64,000 nucleotides of DNA, from assembly GCA_039654915.1 (NCBI GenBank), contig CM077599.1, positions 870,501-934,500 of the forward strand, in the 5' to 3' direction. Below, piece by piece: positions 1-12,060 of the stretch. Every line of letters starts with the position of its first letter. Within the stretch, counting starts at the first letter, position 1. Below the pieces are notes generated by a model that was not told where the DNA came from, did no database searches, and worked only from the letters and a program-made list of their open reading frames with translations. Made by a program: the position numbers and the translations under genes. This DNA comes from Aquilaria yunnanensis. Lineage: Eukaryota > Streptophyta > Magnoliopsida > Malvales > Thymelaeaceae.

Positions 1-827
1 TTGTTAAGGATTTAAGTGATAGTTAAGTAAAAGCATAAGGTCTAAAAAAAATATTAGGATCTTAAGAGTGACTATGGTGCTAAGTACCTAAAGAAGGCTT
101 CAAACCTCAAGCATGTACCCTAACTAAGTTATCTAACTTAGTAAGTTAAATTATCAAGTTAAATCAAACTCCTATACAACGTGTGAAAGGAAATAAGTGT
201 CAAGTTAAGCACTTGCTAAGACAAAGCAAATGCTTTGTAAATTAGGACTAGGATAAGGAAAGGTTTCCACCACATCACCTAATTATTGGCCATTAGTTAA
301 AACCTCAGGAAGTTTCAAGCTCGCATCAGGGAGCATTTATATATTATTATATAATTGCATGTCCTAAACTTTTTCTTTGCAAGATTTAATCCTAAATGTC
401 ACATTATGTAGACTCTATTAGTGCAAATCCTTATATAATTGCATGTCCTAAACTTTTTCTTTGCAAGATTTAATCCTAAGTGTCACATTATGCAGATTCT
501 ATTAGTGCAAATCCTAACACCTAGTGAGTGGGTTGCTAACTAAACTTTTGTTGTAGGTACTGAGTATACTTGGATCATATTTGATATTAAGATTATGTGG
601 TTCGCTATTTATATGCTAACAAAGTGCTTGATTTGTGGCCTTTTTAGTTGTAGGCTAAGTACACGAGGAAGTCGGGTTCTGATCTTGGAAGCTACAAGCT
701 CAGGTGGGAAACATTATTTTGAGATCTTAGACTAGATCTTTATGCATATGTTTTGGTACTCAAATACCTAATGGCCTTTAGTGTGAAATATGTTACTAGA
801 CTTTGATGTGTATAAACACAAATTTTT
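1..827. other. A+T-rich spacer, no gene
   Basis: No coding signal or recognisable element was seen, apart from the 84-bp tandem duplication listed separately. Stop codons are dense in all frames. Confidence 0.6.
347..514. repeat. 84-bp tandem duplication, two copies
   Basis: Copy one spans 347-430 and copy two 431-514. Both open with TTATATAATTGCATGTCC and close with AGTGCAAATCC. Only a few substitutions separate them (AAATGTCAC/AAGTGTCAC, TGTAGACTC/TGCAGATTC), so the duplication is fairly recent. No coding content. Confidence 0.9.
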
Positions 828-1413
828 GGAGCAAATTGCATAAATGGTCCATAACTTTTAGTCATGATTTTCTTTTAGTTCCCAACATATTGAATGTCTT
901 GTTTTAGTCCTAAATCTACTAAATTTTTTTCATTTTGATTCATCACTAGATGAAATTCATTAACTTAAAATAATTGTCTGACAGAAATTTTTGAAATTCT
1001 AATTTAAATATTTGATAACTTCTTCTAATAAATTCAAACAGTTTAATATTTTTTAACAGTAAATATACAATTTAAATTAATAGTTTTTTTCTTTTTGGAT
1101 GAAATAAGTTCAATTTATAGAGGAAAAAAAATATGATTTTCATTTTTCATTAACTATAAAAAATTATACAAATTAAATTTATTATAAGACAGTTACTAGA
1201 TAGTTTAAATTATGATCTAAAAAGTTGTTATTAGACAAATACTTTAAGTTAACAAAATTCATCAAATTGGTACCAAAATGAAACATTTTCAATAGATTTA
1301 GGACTAAAATGAAATGTTTTAATAGGTTAAGGATTAAAACAGAACATTCAATGGATTATGGATAAAAAGAAAATAATGACTAAAGGTTAAGAACCACTCA
1401 GGAAATTTACTCC
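828..1413. mobile_element. Foldback MITE, Mutator-like type (586 bp)
   Basis: The left end GGAGCAAATTGCATAAATGG is mirrored at the right end by GGAAATTTACTCC. The inverted similarity continues inward through 'tttagtcat...ttttcttttag', 'ttgaatgt' and 'tttagtcctaaatct' on one arm and their complements on the other, almost to the centre near 1120. No transposase is encoded. A short AAATTT occurs on both flanks, but no convincing 9-bp target duplication remains, so the Mutator-like assignment is inferred from the long imperfect inverted repeat. Confidence 0.6.
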
Positions 1414-1555
1414 AAATTTACATTTTCCTTGTCCCCTATACTATAAGTATATCTCTTTAAAAACCCTATGCTTTATAATAATGATTTTGATTTTAAGTTA
1501 AAAATAATAATAAGTCAATAAGGTTCTAGAAAGTATTACTGTATTTGGCAAAGTA

Positions 1556-2118
1556 GGCCTAAAACTCCTTTTGCCTCTGAACTTTTCTAACTCGGATCTT
1601 TTACCCTTTAAATTATGATTTGGGTACACTCATCACTCAAACTTTAGAAATTGATACCTTTTACCCCCTCAACTCTTTTAAATGATTGTTTAGGTTATAT
1701 GAGGACTGAAATGAAAATAAAACGGAAGATAAAAGACTAACTAACAATTTTTCCCAAAAAAGCTCTAATTCTGTGAAACAAGTTGGGTACTAGAATTAAA
1801 TAAATTGTATTTTGGTGTGGAATATTGGTTACATTACATAGATTATACAGAGTTTATGGTTCGCTAAATTGATTGAATCAAGAAGATTAAAGCAAATAAT
1901 TGAAATAATATAAAAGTCGAGTCAAATGGTTACTTGGCCCTTCATCTTTCGTTTTATCTTCATTTCAGTTCTTATATAACTTAAACAACCATTTAAATGG
2001 GTTGAGAGGGTAAAAGGTACTAATTTCTAAAATTTAAGGGGCAAGTGAACCTATTTCAAAGTTCATGAGATAAAACGTCCAAGTTGGCAAAATTCAATGG
2101 TGAAAGAGTCTTTACGCC
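1556..2118. mobile_element. Foldback MITE with about 190-bp inverted arms
   Basis: Arms at about 1556-1745 and 1930-2118 are inverted copies. The left arm carries 'taccttttaccccctcaac' and 'ttaaatgattgtttaggtta'; the right arm carries 'ttgagagggtaaaaggta' and 'cttaaacaaccatttaaat'. Outer ends are GGCCTAAAACTCC and, in reverse, GGCGTAAAGACTC. The middle is A+T rich and noncoding. No target duplication was found. Terminal resemblance to the Mutator-like element at 45626 (GGCCTAAGTACCC) suggests a related family. Confidence 0.6.
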
Positions 2119-2670
2119 ACCCAGGTACTTGCCTGGAAAACAGAAGGCAGGGAAATGATGGGAGGAAGAGGGTGTCCGAATCAGTTGAAAAACAATAATA
2201 CTCCAATATCCATTCTAAAACATTTGTGATTTTTCTTTTTTGTATTTTAAAATATTTATTATCTTTATTTATTTACACAACTTCTTCTAAATTTCACCCT
2301 TCATTCTTAAATAGCTTATATATGTGAAAGTATTATGAAATCTAAGAGAAAAAAGGTGCAAACTTAAATTGGATTTCAAAGTTTCGAGTTAATCGAAATT
2401 TACTTTTGAGATGTGTATTATTATGTATATTTTTTTGGATTTTTCATCTAAAATTAATGCAATTATGTGTAAATTTTTGAAAGATTAAAAATTATGAGTA
2501 ATATTTATTAAAAGTAAGCTTCAAAAAGAATATAGAATATATTTATGCTTTTTAATAGTTATAATTAAAAAAATGGAAATTTTGTAAATATTTTTAAGGG
2601 TGATGGGTGAGCACTAAAATTACGAAAAGGTTGTGCACCAGGCAATGGCAAATTCTATTGCATGTAATTG
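2119..2670. other. A+T-rich spacer, no gene
   Basis: Lies between two foldback elements. No open frame, repeat or RNA gene was recognised. Confidence 0.6.
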
Positions 2671-2679
2671 TAAAATTTA

Positions 2680-3767
2680 GAGAAATTTACAAAAAAACCC
2701 CCCTGACATTTACCCTAACCTACACTTGCCCCCCTTTATTTTAGAAAATTTACAGTTTTTCCCTTCAAACTGTCACATCTTTCAACTTGTCTGATACGTT
2801 AGTGGGCCAAATGCTCTGATTAACCAACAAGATTTTCAATTTGTGCAAATCAACGACAATATTTATCCTATGCCACCTCTAATCCATTTTCCCTAAATGT
2901 ATGATATATTTCCAATAATTTTTTCATTCATGAATAATTTATATATTTATAAATTTACAATTAATTTCTAAAAATATAATATATTTCCATCTTTATAAAG
3001 AAATTTTAGTATTAATTTGCTTTTTAACATCTTATTCATTTTTTTAATTAATTCAAATGGAAAAGTGTCATTTTTTAGGAACAATATATTTTAACTAATT
3101 TGATGCATCTGTTATCACTAATTTGATAGATTTTTTATCTAAATACCTTTAATATGAACTAAACCGTATGGTATAATGTTGAGCTACTTATATGGGTAGA
3201 AGCATGTGTGGTTTTAATTGGTAGATGGTGACAAATAAGGGAAGTATAATGTGAACTAATTAGCTTAATTAGTGATACCGGTAATTAGAACAAATTTTGA
3301 AAGAAAAAAATAAAAAATCTTGCTTTCATATATTTATCTTCCAATATGCGAATTTATTATTAGTTTTATTCAATGTTATTTCAATTAATCAATCAGTAAT
3401 CCCTCTCTCTCTCTCTTCTCCAGTGACTGATTTGTAGCTAATAAATTTAATTAGAAGATAATATAAAAGTAACACAAACCAAGAAATTTGTTCATACGAT
3501 TTTTTCCCACATAAGATACTGATGCATGAATCAATATGGTAATTTTAAAAGAAAAACAAAAAGAGAAAATAACATGATCTAATCATATCTTTATTTTATT
3601 TATATATGATTAGATCATGTTATTTTTCTCTTCTTTTTCCTTTAAAATCATCATATTGATTCCTGCATCAGTTTCTTATATGGGAAAAAATCATATGAAC
3701 AAATTTTTTGGTTTGTGTTAGTTTTATGTTGTTTTCTAATCAAATTTATTAGCTACAAATCAATCAC

Positions 3768-3809
<42 letters not shown>

Positions 3810-4524
3810 TGACTGATTAATTGAAATAACATTGAATAAAGCTAAGAATAAATTCGCATATTGGAAGATAAATATATGAAAGCAAGATTTGTTATTTTTT
3901 TTCTTTCAAAATTTGTTCTAACTACCAGTATCACTAATTAAGCTGATTAGTTCACATTATACTTCCTTTATTTGTTACCATCTACCAATTAAAACCACAC
4001 ATGCTTCCACCCATAGAACGAGCTCAACATTATACCATACGGTTTAGTTCATGTTAAAGGTATTCAGATAAAAAATCCATCAAATTAGTGATAACAGATG
4101 GATCAAATTAGCTAAAATATATTGTTCCTAAAAAAATAACGCTTCTCCATTTGAATTAATTAAAAAAATGAATAAGATGTTAAAAAGTAAATTAAAACTA
4201 AAATTGGTTTATAAAGATGAAAATATATTATAGATTTAGAAATTAATAGTAAATTTATAAATATATAAATTATTCATGAATGAAAAAATTATTAGAAATA
4301 TATCATACATTTAAGGAAAATGGGTTGAAAGTGGCATGAGATGAATATTGTGGTTGATTTGTATAAATTGAAAATCTTGTTGGTTAATCAAGGCATTTGG
4401 TCCACTAACATATCAGACAATCTAACAAATGTGATAGTTTGAAGAGGGAAACTATATGTTTTTTAAAATAGAGAGAGGCAAGTGTAGGTTAGGGCAAACG
4501 CCGATGAGTTTTTGTAAATTTTTC
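2680..4524. mobile_element. Giant foldback Mutator-like element, arms about 910 bp
   Basis: Almost the whole 1845 bp is one inverted repeat. The left arm runs from GAGAAATTTACAAAAA inward to about 3590 and the right arm is its reverse complement back out to TTTTTGTAAATTTTTC. The centre is a loop of roughly a dozen bases (ctttattttatt) between AACATGATCTAATCATAT and its complement. The element is flanked on both sides by the 9-bp repeat TAAAATTTA (2671-2679 and 4525-4533), the target-site length typical of Mutator-like elements. No protein is encoded, so it is non-autonomous. Arms differ by scattered substitutions and by microsatellite length (short CT run at 3403-3416, long AG run at 3768-3805). 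A transcript would fold into a very long hairpin. Confidence 0.88.
3768..3805. repeat. (AG)n microsatellite in foldback right arm
   Basis: About 38 bp of AG dinucleotide. The complementary position in the left arm (3403-3416) has only about 14 bp of CT, so the two arms have changed length independently since the palindrome formed. Confidence 0.95.
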
Positions 4525-4825
4525 TAAAATTTATTTTCCTATTGTTGGTGTAGAATTATTGGTTGTAAAAAACCAAATTCAAGCGTGAGGAAGAGAGCAC
4601 AGCAGACGCAAGTAAAAATGGAGACATGAGCTCCCACATTCCAATCTAAGCCCTTAGTGGGTGATCGCGATCCTAATCTTCCACTGGCATGTTATGCCAA
4701 GTTTTTTATTTGCACAAATAAAATCCAACTTATAGTCATAATTTCTCTCCTATTATTCTGCAGTTCCATAAAAAATCAAATTTACAACTACTTGCTTCCT
4801 CTATGTGGAAAAATGATACAAAATA

Positions 4826-5040
4826 CTTCCTCTTTCCAAAGATTTTTTTTTCTCTATTTTAGTTTTTTATTTAAATTTGGCATAAATTTATTTATATTAT
4901 TATTTGATGAAAAATTTTAAAAAATTGTATTTAAAAACTATAATTCTTGTAGTTTCTAAGTATAATTTTTTTTTTACTTTTTTAGAAAATAATAATATAA
5001 AAAAATTAAAGTTAAAGTAGAGAACTTGTGACAGAAATAG
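4826..5040. mobile_element. Stowaway-like MITE (about 215 bp)
   Basis: Flanked by TA on both sides (4824-4825 and 5041-5042). The left terminus CTTCCTCTTTCCAAAG pairs loosely with the right terminus ending CTTGTGACAGAAATAG, and the interior is A+T rich with inverted similarity. It resembles the better-preserved 'CTCCCTC' elements at 45875 and 63576 in size and ends. The termini are diverged, so the call is moderate. Confidence 0.5.
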
Positions 5041-5042
5041 TA

Positions 5043-8000
5043 TTTTATTTTATAACGTCAAAATACTATCTAAAATTTTCATATTTAGTAAATTATTTTA
5101 TCATTATTCAAACTATTATTTCAATGTTCACAAATTTTTACTTTTCTTCATTACATGTAAAAATGAATAATAAAATTAAAAAATAATAAAGTGTTTTCCA
5201 TTATTTTTAATTTACGTATCAAATCCAGATTTTTTGTTTTTTAAAAAATGAGACTGTGGGAGTATCCCGGTGGATGGGGAGAGAGAGTGTGTATGTGGAT
5301 ATACAGTGGGTGTAGAGTACAGAGATAACAAACTCTGGCAGTGATGGAAAAGAATCCAACGGACCAAATCCGTACTTTGTTGGAGCCCTCGTGAATCGAG
5401 GGGCTGGGGCTGCTGTGCCTTTTTTCAGTTATCTTTTCTTTCATAATCATCACTTTTATTCACATCTCCACAGCCACATATCAACACCTTTTTCTGCATT
5501 CCCAACCCAACTTCCCCACTCCAATAAGACAAAAGGTCAGACATCCCCCCGGCCATTTCCTACAATTCTATCTATAAATTTTACAATCAGCCAGCCTAAT
5601 ATTTCAAACAATGTTGTGTTTCTATCCTCAAAACTTAAGAGATCGATCACTTAGTCATCCTAAAATTATTTAAACCGTTGAGATTTTAGGATTTCGTAAA
5701 ATTTCAACTTCATCGTCGGAGGCATAAACGATCATCCAACAATGGTTCCTGCTCAAAGTTAGAGTTGTCTGGGGCGAGAACGGATGCTGCACTTCTTGTC
5801 CGCAAACTATGATTGATGATGCATATATATTCAGTTGGACACAAGATTGAAAAGGCTTGGGATCTATATTTGAAGAAACGTTTCCAATCCATGGGCCAAA
5901 AACTCAGATTTATGAAAGTCCAAGGGCATAGTTTAGTGCAGATTATCCACATATATACATACATACATATATATATGCACTACTAGGATTATTATTATTA
6001 TTATTTATTTATTGGGATCCATGACCCCTCCACACATATATATTGCTATAGTTAAGTGGAGGCAACTAAACACAAGGCACTGCATTCCATGCCTCATGTT
6101 TTGTCCCTTTAAAACCATCCTTGTCTATTTATGTCAGTCTCCAACGGTCCCTCGCCCTTGTCTGCTTCCTTTCCTTCAAATGTTAAAACATACACACGAG
6201 AATCAAACAAACTTAGACTATTGCTTCTGTAATTGCAATTAATTAATTAATCTAGCTAGCTAGCTAGCTACTGTATGTGTATGTATCCCACTATCTCATT
6301 ATCCCCCAGTGCTAATTTCATCTAGATTTGCAATGCAGTAGCTCATTAATTTTAATTGTATATCTATTTTTATATGAATTTATTTAGTTAATATGCATCT
6401 GTATATGATTGTTTAGATTTGATATACCTTTAATTCACTTCATTTCACTTTGATTGTGTTTATAATTTTGACATGTATTTATCTAATTAGAATGCATTTT
6501 ATTCTTAAAGATTTTCATTAATGAGCAGACACATTGGATACATACTGTTACCACCTTAATAAATGAGAAAATTACAGTATAAAGGCATAATGGTTATAAA
6601 CCATCATATAGCATGATTTTTTCTCATAGTGAATGGAATGTGAGAGATAAAGTGTGTAATCTACACCTCCTTAAAAATTTTCACACAATGGTTACTTGAC
6701 CCTCAAGAAAACCCTAAGAGATTACTTGGTTAACAAGTAACTTATGGACTTTATTGTAAGATTTCAAAACATGGGTACTCAATTGTACAACTTTAAAAAA
6801 TTGGTTTTAATGGGATTTGAATGGTATGAAAGTATTTTTTTTTATAGGCTAAATTGCATAAAGGAAACAAAGGCTATTATTCAAGAATCTAGGACAACTA
6901 GGTTTACAATTGTTCACAAAAATAACTTAAGGATGAGATGATCTTTGACAAGGGTTAAAGATAGTCGTTTCTAACATTAACCCAGCCTTTTATTTCTAGC
7001 TTCTAAGGTCAAAAAGGTGAGCTAAAGATTAGTTGAAAAAGTATTTGCTTAAGACATACTTATAGTGACCTAAGTGAGGATTAAGGTTAAACTAATCAAA
7101 CTAAGAAAATATCTAGACTTTCTTGCTTTTTCTTGGACATTTCAGCCATAACCAGCCACAACATTCATCCTTAGCTCCTTCATAAGCTTCCATAGTCACC
7201 ATAACTCAAGCTCTCAAGAAATAACAAAGGAAGGCAATCAGATGCACCAAAAATAAGAAAAACCCTAGTTTTTAGGTTTATTGTGCAACACTTGTTATAA
7301 TCAGCCTTCATAGTCCAAGGTATGGGTTTCATAGCTGTTTACTATTCAATACTGATGCCCAAACATCCATGAAGCTAAGACCATAAGCTTGGAAAAGAGC
7401 CAAGAGTTTGATGAACCAAGTTTAGGTTAAGGAGGAAATTACACCTAGGGTTTCAACCCTATAGCTTCGGTGTTTTGTTATGACAGTGAAATTTAAGGTT
7501 TCTAGATCCCAAATTAGTACTAATTAAGACCAGTTAACCTCATAAGACCAAAATTAGCTTAAGGAGGGCTGCCATAATGATTACATAATGTTTATTTGAC
7601 TGTTTATGAACTAACATAATCTGTTTATTGCTACTAGTATTACATTTGTTTGTTTTTGTGTTGTTTGTGCATTTGGATGGTTGTGCTTGTGTATTTATAT
7701 TGTATTTTTATGTTTTAGTGTCTTTGGATTTCAGGTATATGACTGGAGTTTGAAGATTTTATTGATAAGCCCTTACTAAGTTTCATTCAAGAAAGTTGCC
7801 CCTTTTTGGTCCATTTCAAGAGCACCTGAAAGAGAGCATTCAAACTAATAATTTTCGTTTGAATTTTTCTATAAAATTTCAGATATATTAGCTTTCATAT
7901 GTGTAGTTGTAAACTGAAAAATTTCATGATTTTTGGAGTGCATTAGCTATTTTTAGTAATAGTACTTTTTGCCTTACGCAGCAGCTGATCCCTTTAAGTT

Positions 8001-8899
8001 TCTGGAGTGCTTAGTGCTTTTGAAGATATTCAAGAAGCTTAGTGTATGTATTAACTAAGTTATGATATGTATGTATTGCATAAATGCATGTAAATGAGTT
8101 CGGTATGTTGTATGTACATTGTGTGAATAATATATGAATCAATGGAGTGTAGTTTGAAGTGTGTGTGTGTAATTCTGTCCATATTGGTTCTTATGGACTG
8201 TTTTGAAAAGTATGGTGTTGATGCTTATGTAATGACTTAAAATCCAAAGGAATGGTTTCCCAAGACATGTATGGAATTGCCTATATTGGTTTTGTACCTA
8301 GAAATGAAAGTGTATGAATTTTAAAAAATTTTGTATGGGCATTATGGTCACTAGTTGCTCAAATTTGATGCCTTGTACTCCAATAGACATAACTTTCTAT
8401 ACTTAATGAGTTTGGCTATAAAATTTTGACCATATTTAGAATACTTCAAGATGAAGAATTTTGCTTTTGAATTGTTGGATTTGGTGCCCTGTAGCAAGAG
8501 GTATGAAAATTTAGTCACATGAATAATGGGCACCAATAACACCAAGTGTGTATATGATTGTACATGCGCTTGGGGATTTTAGTCAAATTCCATATTAGCC
8601 ATAAATAAAGAATTTAACTATTATCATTACTTCCAGATGAAATTTTATATAAATATGTGTGAGATGGTTGGATCAAGGTACATATATTTGCATAAAGTCC
8701 AAGAGGCCCACTTGGATAAATATAGTGAACATGTTCTACTTGACATACAGGACATGTATTGTCTGAGACTTGAACTCATTAAATCTAATAACTGTATAGA
8801 AGCACTCAGAGTTGTAACACATACAGTACCTATTGTGAACATATATGCAATTAGACATAAGAGATGATTTTCACATTTGGTTTTCTCCAAACTGCCATT
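5043..8899. other. Intergenic DNA without recognised genes
   Basis: Contains short open frames without protein character, a GA-rich patch (5270-5300), a (CTAG)n run near 6252-6270 and A+T-rich noncoding sequence. The stretch 7600-8600 has the texture of an old LTR or retrotransposon tail, but I could not find paired ends. No RNA gene was seen. Confidence 0.5.
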
Positions 8900-8929
8900 C
8901 TCAATAATCTATTCGATCATTGGTACACG

Positions 8930-9450
8930 ATGGCTCCTACGATGGCAAGATCCCTGTGCCGGTAGCTCCTACGATGGTAACCTCCTCTCCCGTTGTGCTA
9001 GGTGCTGGTGTGATGGCAAGATCACATATGAAAGTCTAGTTGCGATGTTTGTGACAGGAAAGGTTGCCTAGAAAACTCCTGTCACCGCCAACGAAGGGAC
9101 CAATCACCTCGACCACCAAATGGCAGAAGGTTTACCGCAAAAATCGCTTCAACTTTTCCGGCAGAAAAGAAGCCAAAATTCGAAAGACAATGGTTCAGAA
9201 AGATCAAAACGCGATCGTTCTTCCCCGAAAAAGAAGCTGGAGGCCAAGAAAATTGCATCGGGTTCTCTGCTAGATCTTGAGCAAATCAGATCGTGAAGAA
9301 AGACAGAAAAGATCGTGCCAAAGATGAGTTCATGGCCTGAGGTAAGTTTGCGATGAAAGGATTACAAAGATGAGCGACAGAGAGACTGCAAGCGCAGGAG
9401 AGAAAAAGAGACTGGTGAGCAAAAGAGAGATAAAAGAAGGAAGAGAAAAC
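8930..9450. other. GC-richer, codon-like island of unknown origin
   Basis: Base composition changes sharply against its A+T-rich flanks. The plus strand has stop-poor stretches rich in Lys, Arg and Pro (9064-9273 is open for 69 codons), and 'gctcctacgatgg' occurs twice near 8934 and 8966. It may be a captured or decayed gene fragment. I do not recognise the protein. Confidence 0.3.
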
Positions 9451-9469
9451 AAAAAAAAATTATTTATTA

Positions 9470-10140
9470 GTTATTGCTAAGACATTTTTATATTTCATTT
9501 TAGACATTTTTAAATATTTATTCAGAAAATTATTTGTTCATTGAATCATATACCTTTATTTATCTATATATTATTTTCAGATTTTTTTAAATTTTTTTGA
9601 ACACTTTTACATATTTAGTCAGACACGTTTTTTTATTATTTCAAATAGTTATTTTTTAAAGATAACAAATTATTCCTAAATTGGTTCAAGTTCTTGAATA
9701 TGAGTGTTCGAGATAGTTTTATACATTTGTTCAGACATTTTTATATATTTATTTAGATTCATTAATTTATTCTTTTAGACATTTTTAATTTTGAAAATAA
9801 AAAAGTTTTTACTTATTATTATATTCATTTTTATATTTTTCATCTTACACTTTTACATAATCATTCAGACACTTTTGCTTATTAATTAAGGCACTTTCAT
9901 TTTTTAAGATAGTAAATTATTTACATATTACTAAGATGTTTTAGCATATTTCTATAAATGCTTTTAACATATTTATTCAGATACTTCTACACCTTTACAT
10001 ATCATTTTGACAGAAAATAAATAATTTACATATTATTAAAAAGAACAAATAGTTTGCATACTATTGCAGACACTTATACAAACTTATTCACATATTTTTC
10101 CTAGTCGCTTTAGATACTTTGTATCTTTGTCTTTGACATT
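9470..10140. repeat. Degenerate tandem array of 'cagacatttttatatttatt'-like units
   Basis: Variants of a phrase with core CAGACACTTTT followed by an A+T stretch and 'atttattcagac' recur many times (for example near 9500, 9600, 9730, 9845, 9975 and 10065). Units are strongly diverged and of irregular spacing. The function is unknown; it resembles the subterminal repeat zone of a DNA transposon. Confidence 0.5.
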
Positions 10141-11159
10141 TATGCAAATGCGAGTAATAACGGAAGATCTGGAAGTTGTGGTGGCAACGAGAATGAGGTA
10201 GAATTTTTAAAGGAAGAGGAAGTGTTTTAGTGGGCAATTTTGTCAAATTTTTTTATGGAGGTGGATCATATATAAAAAGTTAAGGGAGGGTTAATATGTC
10301 TATTTAGACATATGTGCATAGTATAATAATTACCAGATACATGTACACAAGAGCTAGAAATTGGGTGGTGTTGTTAATAAGGGTTTTCTACAGTTGTCCC
10401 CCGAACTTTAGGTGATATTACACTTGCCTCCCGATGTTTGAAAATTTACACTTACCCGCTGCTTTTTGAATGTTGTTACTCGTTAGTTAGCCATCAATCA
10501 AAATTACAACCAATCTCTTTAAATTTAGTCTGATTTACAATTATACCCAAAGCTTTAGAAATTTACAATTTTCCAATATTGTCTTTTCCCTTCTTGTGTC
10601 TCCACTTCCATTTTCTGCCACTTCCACTTTGACCCCATCCATCTACACCGCCTCCCTACCTCCTTATCCGACCTTGCCCTCTTGCTCCATCGCCTTCCTT
10701 CCACAACCTTGTCCTCAAAATTACCTGTCTTCCTTACCTTAACTCATTCAGACTCACTTAAATTTGCCTTATCTGTTCTTTTGTAAATAGACACAAATTA
10801 GAAAATAATTTTTTAAAAAATTAATAATCATTTGAACAATGTTTTTAGAAAATAATTTTTTCTATAGTCAACCAAGAAAAAGAAAAATCAAGAGAAAATA
10901 CCAAGATTTTAAAAAAAAACTTAAAAAAATTCTTTTCAATGTTTTTAAAAATAAAGTTTCAATCAATATTATTCAGGTTGAGTGAATAATCTCTATATAT
11001 CAAAATAATTACTAATAACTCATTGTTTAGAACCATTGTCAAACATGTCGTAATGTTGTTTTACTTCATATTTTTGAAATAAATTATTTTTCAATATCTC
11101 TCATTTTAATTTTTTCCTTTTATTTTATTTTGAATTCACTATATGAGGAACTAGCTTTT

Positions 11160-11340
11160 GAGACAAATATAGTGAGGAAAGTAGTGCATTTATCTCCAAT
11201 AATTATATTCAAAAATTGAGGCAAAAACTTAGAAGCATATATTATATTTGTCACTAATTAATATACATTGGAGACAAATAAAATGATGAGTCAAATAAAA
11301 TATTTGACTCCATAAACTCCATTCAAAATTGGAGACAAAT
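11160..11340. repeat. Recurring GGAGACAAAT motif
   Basis: GGAGACAAAT occurs at 11270-11279 and 11331-11340 and as GAGACAAAT at 11160, with inverted near-matches such as TCTCCAAT near 11190. Short clustered motifs like this mark the subterminal zone of some CACTA elements, so this may be an older insertion inside the Pack-MULE. No CACTA terminus was found here. Confidence 0.35.
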
Positions 11341-11610
11341 AATTGGAACCAAATATTATATTATTGATGGTTAAAATATGGGTGAAAGTGTTTTGCAAAC
11401 TTCTAGATAATTTGATGAACTTTACAATTTTTTATATTGATATCATTATTACATATTTGTTTTATTACTTTTATGTATGATTGAATCTCTTTCCTGGTAA
11501 GATTTGGGAGCATAATATACATTTGTTTCTTGCTTCTATATGACTGAATAAGATAAGTGTGAATTCATGACTTTTTTATAAAAAATAATTATATTATGCA
11601 TTATAATAAT

Positions 11611-11650
11611 AATAACAACAACAACAACAACAATAACAACAATAATAATA
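11611..11650. repeat. AAT/AAC trinucleotide microsatellite
   Basis: A run of about 40 bp of AAT and AAC units inside the Pack-MULE interior, beside the captured fragment. Confidence 0.85.
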
Positions 11651-11807
11651 TAGCTTACATAGATAACTCATATAACTCTTAATCAATAAACTAATTCAAA
11701 TTTTCAAGACTGAAAAACTTGGTGGAAACAATGCAAATTTCAAAAAACTTGAAGAAGGCAGAGTTGAGCTCAACCAAGGTTGACTTCTGGGCTTTATATT
11801 TACACCA

Positions 11808-12060
11808 CTAGGTGGTCTTGGCTGCCTCACTAGCATCCTCCACGGTGGTGGCATAGGAATAAGAGTTAAACTTATTGGTAGTGGCCGAAAGCTGGATGGC
11901 AACATAACTATTACGGTCTTGACACATCTGGAGAATTTCATAGTTGGCAACGGAGGAGGCATTTGCGGGTAGAGTGGAGATAAGGGATCCATAGTCAGTG
12001 ACCTTGGTCTGGGCAAGTTTCAATGTAACAATCGCAAGGTCATCGGCTAGGGGGTTAGAA
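11808..12060 (-). pseudogene. Captured fragment resembling a PMEI/invertase-inhibitor domain
   Basis: The minus strand reads as an uninterrupted frame of about 83 residues ending at a stop at 11808. Visible segments are LADDLAIVTLKLAQTKVTD, then SLISTLPANASSVANYEI, a single Cys in LQMCQDRNSYVAIQLS, and YATTVEDASEAAKTT. The pattern of a helix with LA...A.TKVTD, then C-x4-Y/SY-x2-A-x2-L, then Y-x-T-x-V-x-A-x2-A matches the central helices of the pectin methylesterase inhibitor/invertase inhibitor four-helix bundle. The N-terminal cysteine pair, the later Cys and the C-terminal helix are missing. The frame lies inside a Mutator-like element against its right inverted repeat, as expected for a captured host fragment. 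The family call is by eye only; another helical plant protein is possible. Confidence 0.4.

Noticed and set aside
4657..4920. 87-codon plus-strand frame
   Set aside because: Overlaps the Stowaway-like MITE; Phe/Leu-rich A+T translation with no protein features.
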